From: Cohnella rhizosphaerae
GTDB taxonomy: Bacteria > Bacillota > Bacilli > Paenibacillales > Paenibacillaceae
Direction of reading: 5' to 3'
Length of the DNA stretch: 64,000 nucleotides
Assembly: GCF_029525575.1 (NCBI RefSeq)
Contig: NZ_JAPDIA010000003.1
Coordinates: 1,728,214-1,792,213, forward strand
Position 1 is the first letter of the stretch. Each line of letters starts with the position of its first letter. This document shows positions 54,791 through 64,000 of the stretch, in pieces. The position numbers and the translations under genes are program-made. The notes beneath the pieces are model-generated. The model was not told the DNA's origin and searched no databases. It saw only the letters and a program-made list of their open reading frames with translations.

Positions 54791-55242
54791 CGCCGCGGGC
54801 GCGGGGCATATTCGTCGTCGGCTTCGTCGGATTTTTTGCCTTTGGACGTAAAAATCTTGATGAGCGGCGCGATCTGCTGGACCGACGACATGATCTTCTG
54901 GATCTTGCCGATATTGCTGATCAAGCCTTCGATGCCGCCCATTTTGTCGATGAAGCCCTTGACGCTCTCCAGGTTAGTTGCGCTCAGCAGGGAGCTGAGC
55001 CCGCCGCCCTTCGCGGCCGGCGCGGCCGCCTGCGCCGCGGCCTGGATGGGGGCGGCCCCGAACAGCGCCGGCGGTCCGGAGACCGGCGCGCCGCCGATTC
55101 CCGGAAAGCCGCCGCCGGCAGCGCCCGTGCCAAGACCGCCGAGCCCGCCGAAGGAGTCGAGGCCGGCTCCGCCGCCTTGCACGGGGAACCCGCCGGAACC
55201 CCCGGTCCAGTTGCGATTGTACGAAGACGGTATGCGGTTCAT
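54676..55242 (-). CDS. YqfQ/VrrA-like protein with Gly-rich N-terminus and Arg-rich tail
   Basis: 188 residues, ATG after AAGGAAGTG. Layout: a Gly/Pro/Ala-rich N-terminus (residues 12-75; GGLGGLGTGAAGGGF), a conserved helical core (about 80-130; SVKGFIDKMGGIEGLISNIG, IQKIMSSVQQIAPLIKIF) and a very basic tail (RPRRRRRRRSSRRRSGGK). The core resembles YqfQ-type proteins of Bacillales, of unknown function. The tail is encoded by drifting GC-rich repeats that continue past the stop, so its length is probably unstable. Name assignment is by resemblance only. Confidence 0.6.
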   Translation of the reverse strand: MNRIPSSYNRNWTGGSGGFPVQGGGAGLDSFGGLGGLGTGAAGGGFPGIGGAPVSGPPALFGAAPIQAAAQAAAPAAKGGGLSSLLSATNLESVKGFIDKMGGIEGLISNIGKIQKIMSSVQQIAPLIKIFTSKGKKSDEADDEYAPRPRRRRRRRSSRRRSGGKPQAAHERRRQTAHGQRAALRRAA

Positions 55243-55433
55243 GCCATCACTTCCTTCTCTGCTCTGAATCGCCGCGCCCGCCCATGCCGCGGGGCAGGAT
55301 CAACCTATGGCGGCGTCCGATGATACAACATATGTGCGATGGCCCGGCGCCGAATGGACGAATGCCCGCCCAGAAGCTTAAATTTGCGGCGTTCGCCCGA
55401 TTTTAGCTCTGTAAAGCGCGAATACGTTGCCGG

Positions 55434-55462
55434 TTGAACAACTTAACCAAACGCAGTACAAT
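55434..55462 (+). promoter_or_regulatory. predicted promoter of yerC
   Basis: TTGAAC (55434-55439), 17-base spacer, TACAAT (55457-55462), about 70 bp before the yerC start. Confidence 0.7.
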
Positions 55463-55530
55463 AGAGTGAACTGCTATTCATGTTCCGTTCCTATGACGGA
55501 GCTACTCGTTAGAAACTGAGGTGTGCCCGA

Positions 55531-55872
55531 ATGCAGCTGAAGAAGCTGAATGACAAGTCGATCGACCAATTGTTCGAAGCCATTCTGACACTGAAGTCGG
55601 TGGAGGAGTGCTACGTTTTCTTCGACGATCTGTGCACGGTCAACGAGATTCAGTCGCTGTCCCAGCGACTCGAGGTCGCGCGGATGCTCGGCAAGGGTCA
55701 GACGTACAATCAGATCGAAGCGGAGACGGGCGCCAGCACGGCGACGATCTCTCGCGTGAAGCGGTGTCTGAACTACGGCAACGACGGCTACAAGTTGACG
55801 TTGGACCGTCTGGGCCGCTTCGGCAAGGCAACCGACGAAGCGGAGCAGCAGACGGAGATTGAGCAAGTCTAG
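55531..55872 (+). CDS. yerC: YerC/YecD family TrpR-related DNA-binding protein
   Basis: 113 residues, ATG after TGAGGTG. TrpR-like helical protein: KKLNDKSIDQLFEAILTLK, ECYVFFDDLCTVNEIQSLSQ, and the helix-turn-helix GQTYNQIEAETGASTATISR followed by VKRCLNYGNDGY. This small regulator is widespread in Bacillales; its targets are not well defined. Own promoter upstream; intact frame. Confidence 0.92.
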   Translation: MQLKKLNDKSIDQLFEAILTLKSVEECYVFFDDLCTVNEIQSLSQRLEVARMLGKGQTYNQIEAETGASTATISRVKRCLNYGNDGYKLTLDRLGRFGKATDEAEQQTEIEQV

Positions 55873-56109
55873 CTCGTCCGGGGAGCTCCCCGACAGGGAC
55901 GTTCGCGGAGCACGTATAGGATTACCGATCGAATGAAAGCAGGGGTGTTCGCACAGCGCCGAGGGCGGCTGACGGACAGCCCTTTCATTATTTTCAGGAG
56001 CTGGCGGGGCGTTGGTACGGATTCCCCATCTTTTACATATTTGGCATTGCCGGACTGCCGGGCGGCAGTTATGCTAATATCATACGCGTCAGTCCGGGGA
56101 GAGAAGTCC

Positions 56110-57966
56110 ATGCGAATCTGGCACTCCGTACGTTTCAAGATCGTTTTCGGCTTCTTTATTGTAATCGCTCCCATGGTCGTCTTTCTGATCTACAACAACC
56201 TTTACGCGATGAAGGTCGTCCGTCAGCAGATCTCGGCCCACTACGACAACCTGCTCCAGACCAACATCGCCGAAAACGACAACATTCTCCACGAATATAT
56301 GGTCTACCTCAACCGGCTGGAGGGCAATCCCGACGTGCCGATCATTCAGGCGCTGACCGCAGCGGACAGCGACTTTACGCTCGCGAAGATCCGGCTGCTG
56401 AACCAGTTCGTGCGCGACTCGAGCGGCATCTATTACGGCATGATGGACACGCTGTTTCTTTTCGACCGCAAGGCGGACGATCTTTACTACGTCACCCAGG
56501 ACAACAGCACGTATTCCGAAAAAGGGAAGTGCTGCTCGGCTGGTCGCGCAATTACTTGCGAGGAACGGGCCGCCTGCAGCCGGACGCCGGCGAATGGACG
56601 CCGATCGTCATCGGAGACGATCCGGATTCGCGGTACTTGATGTGGACGTACGACCTCGGACTGGACATCTACGCCGGCGTTCTCGTGCGGGACCGCAGCC
56701 TGCTGCGCGTGCTCGAAGGCTTCGACGTCGGACCTGACGGCGGCGCGTTTCTGCTGAACAAGGAGGGCGAATTGCTCGCGAACAGCGATTCCGCGCTCAT
56801 GAACGATAACGTTTTCCGTCGGACGATCGTCGCGCGCGCCGGCCATTACGGCGTACTGAAGCATGGCGGGAAATCGTATCTCGTCCTGTCTCAAGCCTCC
56901 GGCCAGGTGGACGCCGTCTATGCGATCGTCATGCGCGAGGACTATATTTTGCAGAACCTCCCGTTTTTCCAAAAGGTGCTTTATTATTGGATTCCGCTCC
57001 TGGTCGCGCTGCTGCTCATGATCTATCTCCTTTTCCTGCAGCGCATCATGTTCAAGCCGTTGGTGGACCTCATCCGCGGCATGCGCAAGCTCGGGCTCGG
57101 ACGCTTCGACATCCGCCTGCCGACCGACCAGAGCAGCGAGTTCGCGTTCATGTCGGGCACGTTCAACAACATGGCCGAGCAGATCGAGAAGCTCAAGATC
57201 GACGTATACGAGGAGCAGCTTCGCGTGCAGAAAGCGGAGTACAAACATTTGCAGGTGCAGATCAACCCGCATTTTTACATGAACAGCCTGAATATCGTCT
57301 ACAACCTGGCCGCGCTCAAGGACTACAAGTCGGTGCAGAAGCTGTCGCTGCATCTGGCCGACTATTTCAGGTTCCTGATGCAGAGCCACCGGCAAACGGT
57401 GCGACTGGAAGACGAGCTGCGGCATATCGGGCACTATCTGGAAATTCAAAAAAATCCGCTACGCGGGCAAGCTCGACTTCGACATGCGCGCGCGGCCGGA
57501 GCATCTTGGCTGTGAGCTGTCGCCGCTCATGGTGCAGCCCTTCGTGGAAAATTCGGTCATTCACGGCTTCGGCAAAAAGGTGCCGGACGGGACGATGTTT
57601 CGCATCGAGATCGAGACCGAGGCGGATGCAGCGGTCCCCGGGGCGCATCTGCTGCTGCGGATCCGGGACAACGGCATCGGGTTCCCCGAAGATATGCTCG
57701 CCGATCTGGCGGCCGGTACGTATGCAGAGGGAACGGGCGAAGAGCATCTGGGGATCTGGAACATCTTAAGGCGTTACCGAATGCTTTACGGAGACGAGCG
57801 GGGTATCGCGTTCGCGAATGCGCCGGAGGGCGGCGCGGTCGTCACGATTCGGCTGCCCGCGCCAGGGTGCGGAGGCTGCGATCGGGGCGGGCCCGAGCGA
57901 GGAAGGCGGCGACGCGGAGCGAGCGGGCTAGCGCGGAGCGAAGGCGAGGACGGCAAGGCGGATTAG
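56110..57966 (+). CDS. YesM/LytS-type sensor histidine kinase, two frameshifts
   Basis: Membrane kinase of about 618 residues. TM1 (IVFGFFIVIAPMVVFLIYNN, about 10-29), extracellular sensor, TM2 (VLYYWIPLLVALLLMIYLLF, about 292-311), HAMP-like linker, then the phospho-His region HLQVQINPHFYMNSLNIV (about residue 387) and ATPase domain with VQPFVENSVIHGF and RIRDNGIGFPEDM. ATG after GGGGAGAGAAG. At about 56525 the frame is restored by adding one G (EKGEVLLGWSRN), the only deletion-type error seen; at the seven-A run 57448-57454 one A fewer gives LEIQKIRYAGKLDF. It pairs with the response regulator next door, typical of carbohydrate-sensing systems in Paenibacillaceae. Confidence 0.88.
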
Positions 57967-58061
57967 AGAAAGGCGAATGGGCGCATAGCGAACCGACGGC
58001 GGCCGGGCGGATAACGGAGCCGGGGAAATTGCGGAGATCGATAATCGAAGGAGGAAGCGCG

Positions 58062-59687
58062 ATGGTGACGATGCTGGTCGTCGACGACGAGATTTATGCG
58101 CTCAAAGGGATCACGCAGGGCATCGAATGGGACGATCTGCCGATCTCGCGCATTCTGGAGGCCGATAGCGTGCCCGAGGCGCTCCGGCAGCTGGAGAATA
58201 ATCAGGTCGACCTGGTTATCTCGGACATCGAGATGCCCGGCGCGAGCGGCATGGAGCTGCTCCGGCATATCAAGGAAGCGCGGCCGTCGACGCTGACGAT
58301 CTTCTTGACCGGGCACGCGCGGTTCGAGTACGCGCAGGAGGCGATGCGGCACGGCTGCTTCGAATACGTGCTCAAGCCCGTGGACCACGACGCGCTGAAG
58401 GAGATCGTGCGGCGGGCCGTGGCGGAGATCGAGGACCGCAGAGCGCAGCTGGCTTTCGAGGAGAAGCTGGAGACGTACCGCCGCCAGTGGACGAACCAGC
58501 TCCCCATCTTGGTGGAGCGTTTCTGGCAGGAAGCGCTGGCGGGCGGACTGCCGGCTTCGCCGGAGCGCCTGGCGCGGGAGTACGCGACGTACGATATCCC
58601 GCTCGCCGCCGGCGATGCGGTGACGCCGGTGCTGCTCAGCGTCGAGCGGTGGGACATGACGCTCGACGGACGCGACGAGCGCATCATGGAGTATGCGCTT
58701 CGCAAGGCCGCGGCGGAGATCATCGTCGGCCCCGAAGGGGCTGGCGCGGCGCTGCAGGATCGCGCCCAGCAGAGCCTCGTGCTGCTCTACGGCGCAGGCG
58801 GCGACAGGAAGCGCGGCGCGCTGTTGGCGCGCTGTCGGGATTATATTCGCGCGTGCCGCGAATATTTTCACTGCGCGGTGTCCTGCTATGTCGGCGAGCC
58901 GGCTGCGCCGCAAGCATTGCCCGGAGAGCTGGAGCGGCTCGCCCGGCTCGAACGGGCGAACGTCACGCAGCCGGAGTCGGTCGTCGACGCGGCGAACGGC
59001 GCGGACGCGCTTGGCGGAGCAGGCGGGGGCTCGGGCGGGGCGCAGGCGCTGCCGCCGTTCATGGAATGGGGTATCCTGCTGGATGGCGGCAGCGTGGACG
59101 AGCTGGAAACGGCGATCTCGTCCGCGCTGCGGCGGATGAAGGCGGAGGGGGCGGGACGCGAGAGCCTGGAGTTGTTCTATTACGGCTTCGTCCACCTGCT
59201 CTATCAGTGCGCGATTCGCCGGAGCGTGCCGGCCGGTGACCTGTTCTCGCAGCAGGAGCTGAGCGAAGGCCTTGCGCTGCGGACGCCGGACGGCATGTCC
59301 GCATGGGCGCTGCGGTTGCTCGCCAAGGCGCACGCGGCGCTCATGGACCGGCAGCGGGACGCGTCCGCCGTCATCGCCAAGATCCAGAGCTTCATTCAGG
59401 AGCACCTGAATGAGGAGCTCGGCCGCGACGACATCGCGAAAGCCGTCTACCGCAATCCGGCATACCTCTCGCGCCTTTTCCGCAAGGAGACGGGCATGTC
59501 CCTCACCGACTACATCGCCCAGGCGAAGATCGAACGCGCCAAGCGAATGCTCACCGAGACGAACGACAAGATCAGCAACATCGCCGAAGGACTCGGATAT
59601 ATGCACTTTTCGTACTTCGCCAAGCTGTTCAAGAAGGTGACGGGTTTGACGCCGCAGGATTACCGGAAGAAGCATCAAACCTTATAA
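58062..59687 (+). CDS. AraC-type two-component response regulator (YesN type)
   Basis: 541 residues, ATG after GAAGGAGGAAGC. Receiver domain: VVDDE at residues 6-10, phospho-acceptor Asp in VDLVISDIEMPG (residue 55), FLTGHARFEYA and the Lys of YVLKPVDHDALK. A long central linker (about 130-430) of coiled and variable sequence leads to the C-terminal AraC helix-turn-helix pair (GRDDIAKAVYRNPAYLSRLF and ISNIAEGLGYMHFSYFAKLF). It is the cognate regulator of the upstream kinase and lies 145 bp before the large dockerin-like exoprotein gene, a plausible target. Intact. Confidence 0.93.
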   Translation: MVTMLVVDDEIYALKGITQGIEWDDLPISRILEADSVPEALRQLENNQVDLVISDIEMPGASGMELLRHIKEARPSTLTIFLTGHARFEYAQEAMRHGCFEYVLKPVDHDALKEIVRRAVAEIEDRRAQLAFEEKLETYRRQWTNQLPILVERFWQEALAGGLPASPERLAREYATYDIPLAAGDAVTPVLLSVERWDMTLDGRDERIMEYALRKAAAEIIVGPEGAGAALQDRAQQSLVLLYGAGGDRKRGALLARCRDYIRACREYFHCAVSCYVGEPAAPQALPGELERLARLERANVTQPESVVDAANGADALGGAGGGSGGAQALPPFMEWGILLDGGSVDELETAISSALRRMKAEGAGRESLELFYYGFVHLLYQCAIRRSVPAGDLFSQQELSEGLALRTPDGMSAWALRLLAKAHAALMDRQRDASAVIAKIQSFIQEHLNEELGRDDIAKAVYRNPAYLSRLFRKETGMSLTDYIAQAKIERAKRMLTETNDKISNIAEGLGYMHFSYFAKLFKKVTGLTPQDYRKKHQTL

Positions 59688-59769
59688 TTTTGATGAATGA
59701 GGAAAAATTAGGCAATAAGTCGCAAAAGATAGCGAAAAAATACCTAACACCCCCTTCATTTTATGTCGG

Positions 59770-59792
59770 ATAATGACGATTAATGTCATTAT
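59770..59792. promoter_or_regulatory. palindrome upstream of the dockerin-like exoprotein
   Basis: ATAATGAC and GTCATTAT form a perfect 8-bp inverted repeat around seven bases, 40 bp before the exoprotein start. It could be a regulator site or mRNA hairpin. Confidence 0.45.
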
Positions 59793-59832
59793 GCTCATCG
59801 CAAGATGGCTCTGACTAGAAGGGAAGAGGATC

Positions 59833-62800
59833 ATGGACAACAAGATTACCGGCAAGCCTTTTGCCTGGCAGCGGAAAAGCCAGATTCTGACGCTATCCAT
59901 ACTTCTCGGGGCGGCGCCCATTGCGGCTGCAGGTCCGGCGCATGCCGCCGACAGCGCGATTTTGTCGGCACCCGTCAAAAACCTGGACGTCAAATGGATC
60001 GCCGGTTATGCGGGAAACGGCGCTTCGGGCGCCCCGATCACGATCGACGGCTCCACGGTGACGGTTGATCTGGCCGGTCATACGGCTTGGCTGCTATCGC
60101 CGGACATGCGGCTGTCCGCCACGTCCGACAGCACATCTGCAATCGCTTCCATCGACGGCGGCAAGCTGTCGGTCAAGGTTCTCGGCGCTGGAACGGCGAC
60201 GATCGAGCTGAAGGCGGAGCGGGACGGCGCAACGCCCGTTATCGATCGTATTCAATTTCTGATCACGAAAATCGGCGATACGACGGGAGACGGATTGGTC
60301 ACTTCCGCCGACGCGCTCTATATAACGAAAGTCGTAAACAGCAAGGTTCCGCTCAGCGACGAGGAGATCAACCGGCTGGACATCAATCGCGACGGCAAGG
60401 TGACGACTGCTGACGCTACGGCGCTGTTGGCCAATTATGTCGGCAAGACGGGACCGCAGTCGATGACCTATATCGTTAGCGTGAAAGAAGTCAACGACGC
60501 GCCGTTTGCGACAGGGACCTCGATAACAGGCATGCTCAAGACCGGCGGCACGCTCACGGCAGGCTACGTTTTCCGGGATGTTGAAGGGGACGCCGAAGGC
60601 GCCTCCGCGTTCAAATGGTACAAGGGACTCGCAGCCGACGGCTCCGATAAAACGCCTATTGCGGCAGCCGATGCGCGAACTTACGTCGTGAAGGACGATG
60701 ATGTCGGATATTTTCTGTTTGCAGAGATTACGCCGGTCGCTGGCGAAGGTGCGGAGCGTGGCGCGAACCAGACGGTATCGACGGATCGCGCCGTCCCCGA
60801 TACGACGCCGCCGGAGCTGGCGGCGACGAATGCGCTGACGCCGACCGGAACGATCGGCAAGGGGGACATGGCGAAGGACTTCGTCATGACGTTTTCGGAG
60901 AAAGTGAGGGCCGGCGACGGCAGCATCAAGCTGCGCAAGGTGTCCGACAACAGCGAAGTCGTCTCTTACGCAGCGAGCGACGTGGCGCATGTGACGTTTG
61001 CGGACGAAAAGGCGACGATTAAAAATCCGGGACTGGCGGACGTGACGGCGTACTATGTCGACGTCGCATCGACGGCGATCGTCGACCTGGCGGGCAATGC
61101 CTACGCAGGCACGAACGGCAGCGCGACATGGACGTTCGCGACGCCGGATACGACGGCGCCGGTCGTGGCGACGAAGACGCCTGTATCAGGCGCAGCCAAC
61201 GTGCTGAAGGGCGCCGATCTCGTGCTTACCTTTAACGAGCCGGTGAAGGCGATCGCAGGCAAGAAAATCGAGATCTACAAGCAGGGCGGCGCGACGCCGG
61301 CGCAAAGCTACGATGCGGACGATTCGAAGGTCACGCTGAACGGCGCGCAAGTGACGATCCAGCACGATGACCTGGACGAGTCCGAAACGTACGAAGTGCG
61401 GATCGAAGCTGGCGCGTTCGCGGACGCGTCGGACAACGCGTTCGAGGGCCTGACATCGGGCTGGACGTTTACCGTGCCGGACATCACGCCGCCGTCCATC
61501 GGCACGCTGGCGCCGCTTAACCAGGCGAAGCGCGTCGACGCTTCTTCCGAGCTGACGCTCGCTTATAACGAGGATATGGTCGCGGCGGCTGGGCAAGTCA
61601 TTAAAATCTACGACGCTTCCGCGCCGTCGACGCCGGTTGCCGCCATCGATGCCGACGATACGTCTCGCGTATCGATCGCAGGCGGCAAGATCACGATTCA
61701 TAACCCGGGACTAAGCGACAACGCGGCATACTACGTGGACGTGCCGGCGGGCGCCTTCACGGACACGGCGGGCAATGCCGCCCCGGCGATCGACGGCAAG
61801 ACCGCCTGGTCCTTCGCGACGCCGGACACCATCGCGCCGACGCTGACATCGAAGTCGCCGGTCGACGGCGCCATGACGAGCAGCAAGGATTTCGAAGCGG
61901 CGCTGACCTTCAGCGAGCCGGTCCAGGGCGTCGCCGGCAAGCATATTACGATCTATGACGCTTCGGACGATACGGAGGCGCTGCAGCTCGAGACAACGAA
62001 CGCCTCGCAGGTGTCCGTGAACGGGAACAGCGTCAAACTGCTTGATCTGCACATGGCAGACGACAAATCCTACTACGCGGTAATCGACGCCGGCGCCTTC
62101 ACGGATGCGGAGGGCAACGAATACGCGGGCATCTCCGGCAAGACGGGGTGGCGCTTCGCGACGCCGGACACGACCGCGCCGACGGCCGCGACGCTGAGTC
62201 CCGCTCAAGGGGCGACCGGCGTCAGCTTGAGCGCGGACTTCGTCGTCGGCTTCAGCGAGCCGATCGTCGCGGGCAGCGGCACCGTCGTCATCAAGCGCGC
62301 AACGGATAACGGCACGGTCGCTTCTTATTCTGTTGCCGATACGTCCAAGATCACCGTCAGCGGCACGCAGGCGACGATTCGCAATCCGGGTCTTGCCGAC
62401 GAGACGGGCTATTATATCGAGATTCCGAGCGGCGCTTTCAAAGATGCGTCTGGCAACGCCTTTGCAGGCTATGCAGGCTCCTCGGGCTGGACGTTCACGA
62501 CGCCGGATACGCAGTCCCCGGTCGCTGGCGTGCTGACGCCGGCCGATCAAGCGACGGGCGTCAGTCTGACCGACGATATCCAGATCGCGTTCAACGAAAA
62601 GATCAAGACGGTCGGCGGCAAACATATCGCGATCCGCAACGCGGCGGACGACAGCGTGTTCGTCCAGTTCGATGCGGCGGACGAGACGAACGTGACGGTC
62701 AGCGACAAGACGCTTGCGATCAAGCATCCTAAGCTTGCCGATCTGACGAACTACTATGTCGACATCGAGGCGGGCGCGATCGCCGATATGACGGGCAATC

Positions 62801-64000
62801 CGTTCGCGGGGATCAGCGGCAAGACCGCATGGCGGTTCGCCTCCGCGGATTCGCGGGTCTTCGGAGCGGTGAACCTTGCCGATTTTACCGAGCAGCAAAT
62901 GGCCGACGACGGCGGCGCGATCTTGTTGCTGAGCATCGAGGGCGATCAATTCCGCTTCGAGCCCGAGTTGGATTCGAACGGCGATCCCGTGCTGGATACG
63001 GACGACAACCCGGTTGTCTATTTCGATCAAGCGAACATTCAACTCAATCATGCGCCGGCAGGCGTCACGATCATCGGCGCGGATAGAATCGACGACGAGA
63101 CGCTGATGCTCAGCCTCGATTACGACGGTACTTGGATGTATACCGACGTGACCGACTTCAGCGTATCCGTACTGTCTGCGGGCCTTACGAGCGGCAAGGG
63201 GATCAGCTCGAGCGCGATGACGATCGCGGCGATTCCGCGTTCGCTGTCGATCGCGAGCCGCTCGCCGGCCGCAGGCGCGACGGACACGGACAAGCGGGGC
63301 TCGCTCAGCATTGCGTACGACAAGCCCGTAGCGGCGGCACCGGGCAAGACGATCAGAATCATCCGGAAATCGGATGGATTTCTTACTCAGAGCATCTCCG
63401 CGAACGACACATCCAAAGTGACGATCAGCGGGGGGACGGTAACCATCCAGCCGGACACGCTGAACAACTACACGGAGTACTACGTGACGATGGACGCCGG
63501 CGCGTTTACGAGTTCGGACGGCCTGCAGAGCCCGGCGATAAGCGCCAATACCGATTGGTCGTTCAAGACGATCGAGGAGATCCCGGGCCCGTATTTCTCG
63601 CAGTATCTGGATGCCGGGGACGGGCGGATCGCGGTTGAGCTTTACAACACGTCTTCTCAGGAAGCGACCGGCTACAGCGTGGACGTATACAAATATATGA
63701 AATCGACGCACCAGATCTCGACGACGACCGTGCCGATTCTTAAAGTCATACCGAGTATGCCTTATATCTATATCGATACGGTTTTCTATGACGCCATGGA
63801 TGTCATGAACATTTGGTACTATAACGGCGAGCTGGATCTATACAATCCGACCAACTTCTCGGTAACGGCGCTCGTGCTCAAAGACGGCAGCGGCAAGGTC
63901 ATCGACGTGCTCGGCGATCCGACAGCGACGACGGACAATCCATTCATGCCGACCGGCGGAACGATCATCCGAAAAACGCAGACGTACGGCGGATCGCCGA
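59833..64000 (+). CDS. large secreted exoprotein with dockerin-like and repeated Big_5-type domains (5' part, runs off the window)
   Basis: Open from ATG 59833 (GGGAAGAGGATC upstream) to the window edge, 1389 complete codons without a stop. A signal peptide (SQILTLSILLGAAPIAAAGPAHA, cut after about residue 39) precedes an N-terminal domain and a type I dockerin-like pair of calcium loops (GDTTGDGLVTSADALYITKV near 158 and LDINRDGKVTTADATALLAN near 188). From about residue 320 come roughly seven Big_5/SbsA Ig-like repeats of about 110 residues, each starting PDTTAPxxxxxxP and containing TFSEPV and YYVDVxAGAFxDxxGN. The last part (LDLYNPTNFSVTALVLKDGS, GTIIRKTQTYGG) resembles a lamin-tail domain. 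Role unknown; a cell-surface or matrix protein is likely. No frameshift is seen in 4.1 kb. Confidence 0.82.
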   Translation, partial: MDNKITGKPFAWQRKSQILTLSILLGAAPIAAAGPAHAADSAILSAPVKNLDVKWIAGYAGNGASGAPITIDGSTVTVDLAGHTAWLLSPDMRLSATSDSTSAIASIDGGKLSVKVLGAGTATIELKAERDGATPVIDRIQFLITKIGDTTGDGLVTSADALYITKVVNSKVPLSDEEINRLDINRDGKVTTADATALLANYVGKTGPQSMTYIVSVKEVNDAPFATGTSITGMLKTGGTLTAGYVFRDVEGDAEGASAFKWYKGLAADGSDKTPIAAADARTYVVKDDDVGYFLFAEITPVAGEGAERGANQTVSTDRAVPDTTPPELAATNALTPTGTIGKGDMAKDFVMTFSEKVRAGDGSIKLRKVSDNSEVVSYAASDVAHVTFADEKATIKNPGLADVTAYYVDVASTAIVDLAGNAYAGTNGSATWTFATPDTTAPVVATKTPVSGAANVLKGADLVLTFNEPVKAIAGKKIEIYKQGGATPAQSYDADDSKVTLNGAQVTIQHDDLDESETYEVRIEAGAFADASDNAFEGLTSGWTFTVPDITPPSIGTLAPLNQAKRVDASSELTLAYNEDMVAAAGQVIKIYDASAPSTPVAAIDADDTSRVSIAGGKITIHNPGLSDNAAYYVDVPAGAFTDTAGNAAPAIDGKTAWSFATPDTIAPTLTSKSPVDGAMTSSKDFEAALTFSEPVQGVAGKHITIYDASDDTEALQLETTNASQVSVNGNSVKLLDLHMADDKSYYAVIDAGAFTDAEGNEYAGISGKTGWRFATPDTTAPTAATLSPAQGATGVSLSADFVVGFSEPIVAGSGTVVIKRATDNGTVASYSVADTSKITVSGTQATIRNPGLADETGYYIEIPSGAFKDASGNAFAGYAGSSGWTFTTPDTQSPVAGVLTPADQATGVSLTDDIQIAFNEKIKTVGGKHIAIRNAADDSVFVQFDAADETNVTVSDKTLAIKHPKLADLTNYYVDIEAGAIADMTGNPFAGISGKTAWRFASADSRVFGAVNLADFTEQQMADDGGAILLLSIEGDQFRFEPELDSNGDPVLDTDDNPVVYFDQANIQLNHAPAGVTIIGADRIDDETLMLSLDYDGTWMYTDVTDFSVSVLSAGLTSGKGISSSAMTIAAIPRSLSIASRSPAAGATDTDKRGSLSIAYDKPVAAAPGKTIRIIRKSDGFLTQSISANDTSKVTISGGTVTIQPDTLNNYTEYYVTMDAGAFTSSDGLQSPAISANTDWSFKTIEEIPGPYFSQYLDAGDGRIAVELYNTSSQEATGYSVDVYKYMKSTHQISTTTVPILKVIPSMPYIYIDTVFYDAMDVMNIWYYNGELDLYNPTNFSVTALVLKDGSGKVIDVLGDPTATTDNPFMPTGGTIIRKTQTYGGSP

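Noticed and set aside
61711..63711. A 666-codon open frame on the minus strand
   Set aside because: It is Arg/Ala/Asp-rich with no recognisable domain and lies opposite the Big_5 repeats of the exoprotein; high GC explains the lack of stops. Similar minus-strand frames at 10934-12535, 13320-15008 and 57963-59678 were rejected for the same reason.

Overview
The window reads as chromosome of a GC-rich member of the Paenibacillaceae (Cohnella/Paenibacillus type). The grounds are strong AGGAGG-type ribosome binding sites, GTG and TTG starts, a YerC gene, a YesM-type kinase with an AraC-type response regulator, an S-layer-homology exoprotein and a lifestyle dominated by carbohydrate ABC importers and glycosidases. 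This is inference from gene content; no rRNA, tRNA, IS element, phage or CRISPR array was seen.

Layout. 1-4.7 kb: a GH106-like glycosidase and an MFS transporter. 5.4-17.8 kb: the most unusual block. A divergent IclR regulator faces a co-directional run of pxpB, pxpC, an SsuABC/TauABC-type importer (ATPase, permease, binding lipoprotein), a UbiD-family decarboxylase, pxpA, an FrdA-like flavoprotein, a stand-alone 2Fe-2S protein, a 4,5-dihydroxyphthalate-decarboxylase-like protein and a luciferase-like monooxygenase, closed by a strong terminator. I read it as a catabolic operon that imports, decarboxylates, oxidises and reduces a small cyclic acid and finally opens a lactam with an ATP-dependent 5-oxoprolinase-type enzyme. 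17.9-25.3 kb: a LacI regulator divergent from a sugar ABC importer and a GH38 alpha-mannosidase, with a clear promoter and an array of operators. 25.5-33.4 kb: a giant SLH-anchored exoprotein with a probable clan GH-A glycosidase domain, then a secreted beta-helix protein. 33.6-36.8 kb: a Fur-regulated siderophore importer. 37.4-41.5 kb: GH2 beta-galactosidase with a divergent AraC regulator. 41.6-44.4 kb: membrane acyltransferase and an M20 amidohydrolase. 45-49 kb: a modular GH9 cellulase. 49.1-53.8 kb: an amidohydrolase remnant, a second luciferase-like oxidoreductase, DUF47-PiT phosphate transport and a DUF1861 protein. 53.8-55.2 kb: 94-bp tandem repeats and a YqfQ-like protein. 55.5-64 kb: yerC, a two-component pair, and the start of a very large exoprotein with dockerin-like and repeated Big_5-type modules that runs off the window.

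A caution applies to the whole window. About 33 frameshifts interrupt otherwise well-conserved genes. Nearly all sit at homopolymer runs and are repaired by removing one base from the run. I therefore annotate these genes across the frameshift as single CDS spans. Systematic sequencing error is the simplest explanation, but true decay cannot be excluded from sequence alone.

Intergenic regions carry several small dispersed or tandem repeat families (46-bp and 94-bp tandem units; a TCAAAAGGCA-core motif; an AT-rich GATG..TGCAGGC motif) and several clean intrinsic terminators.
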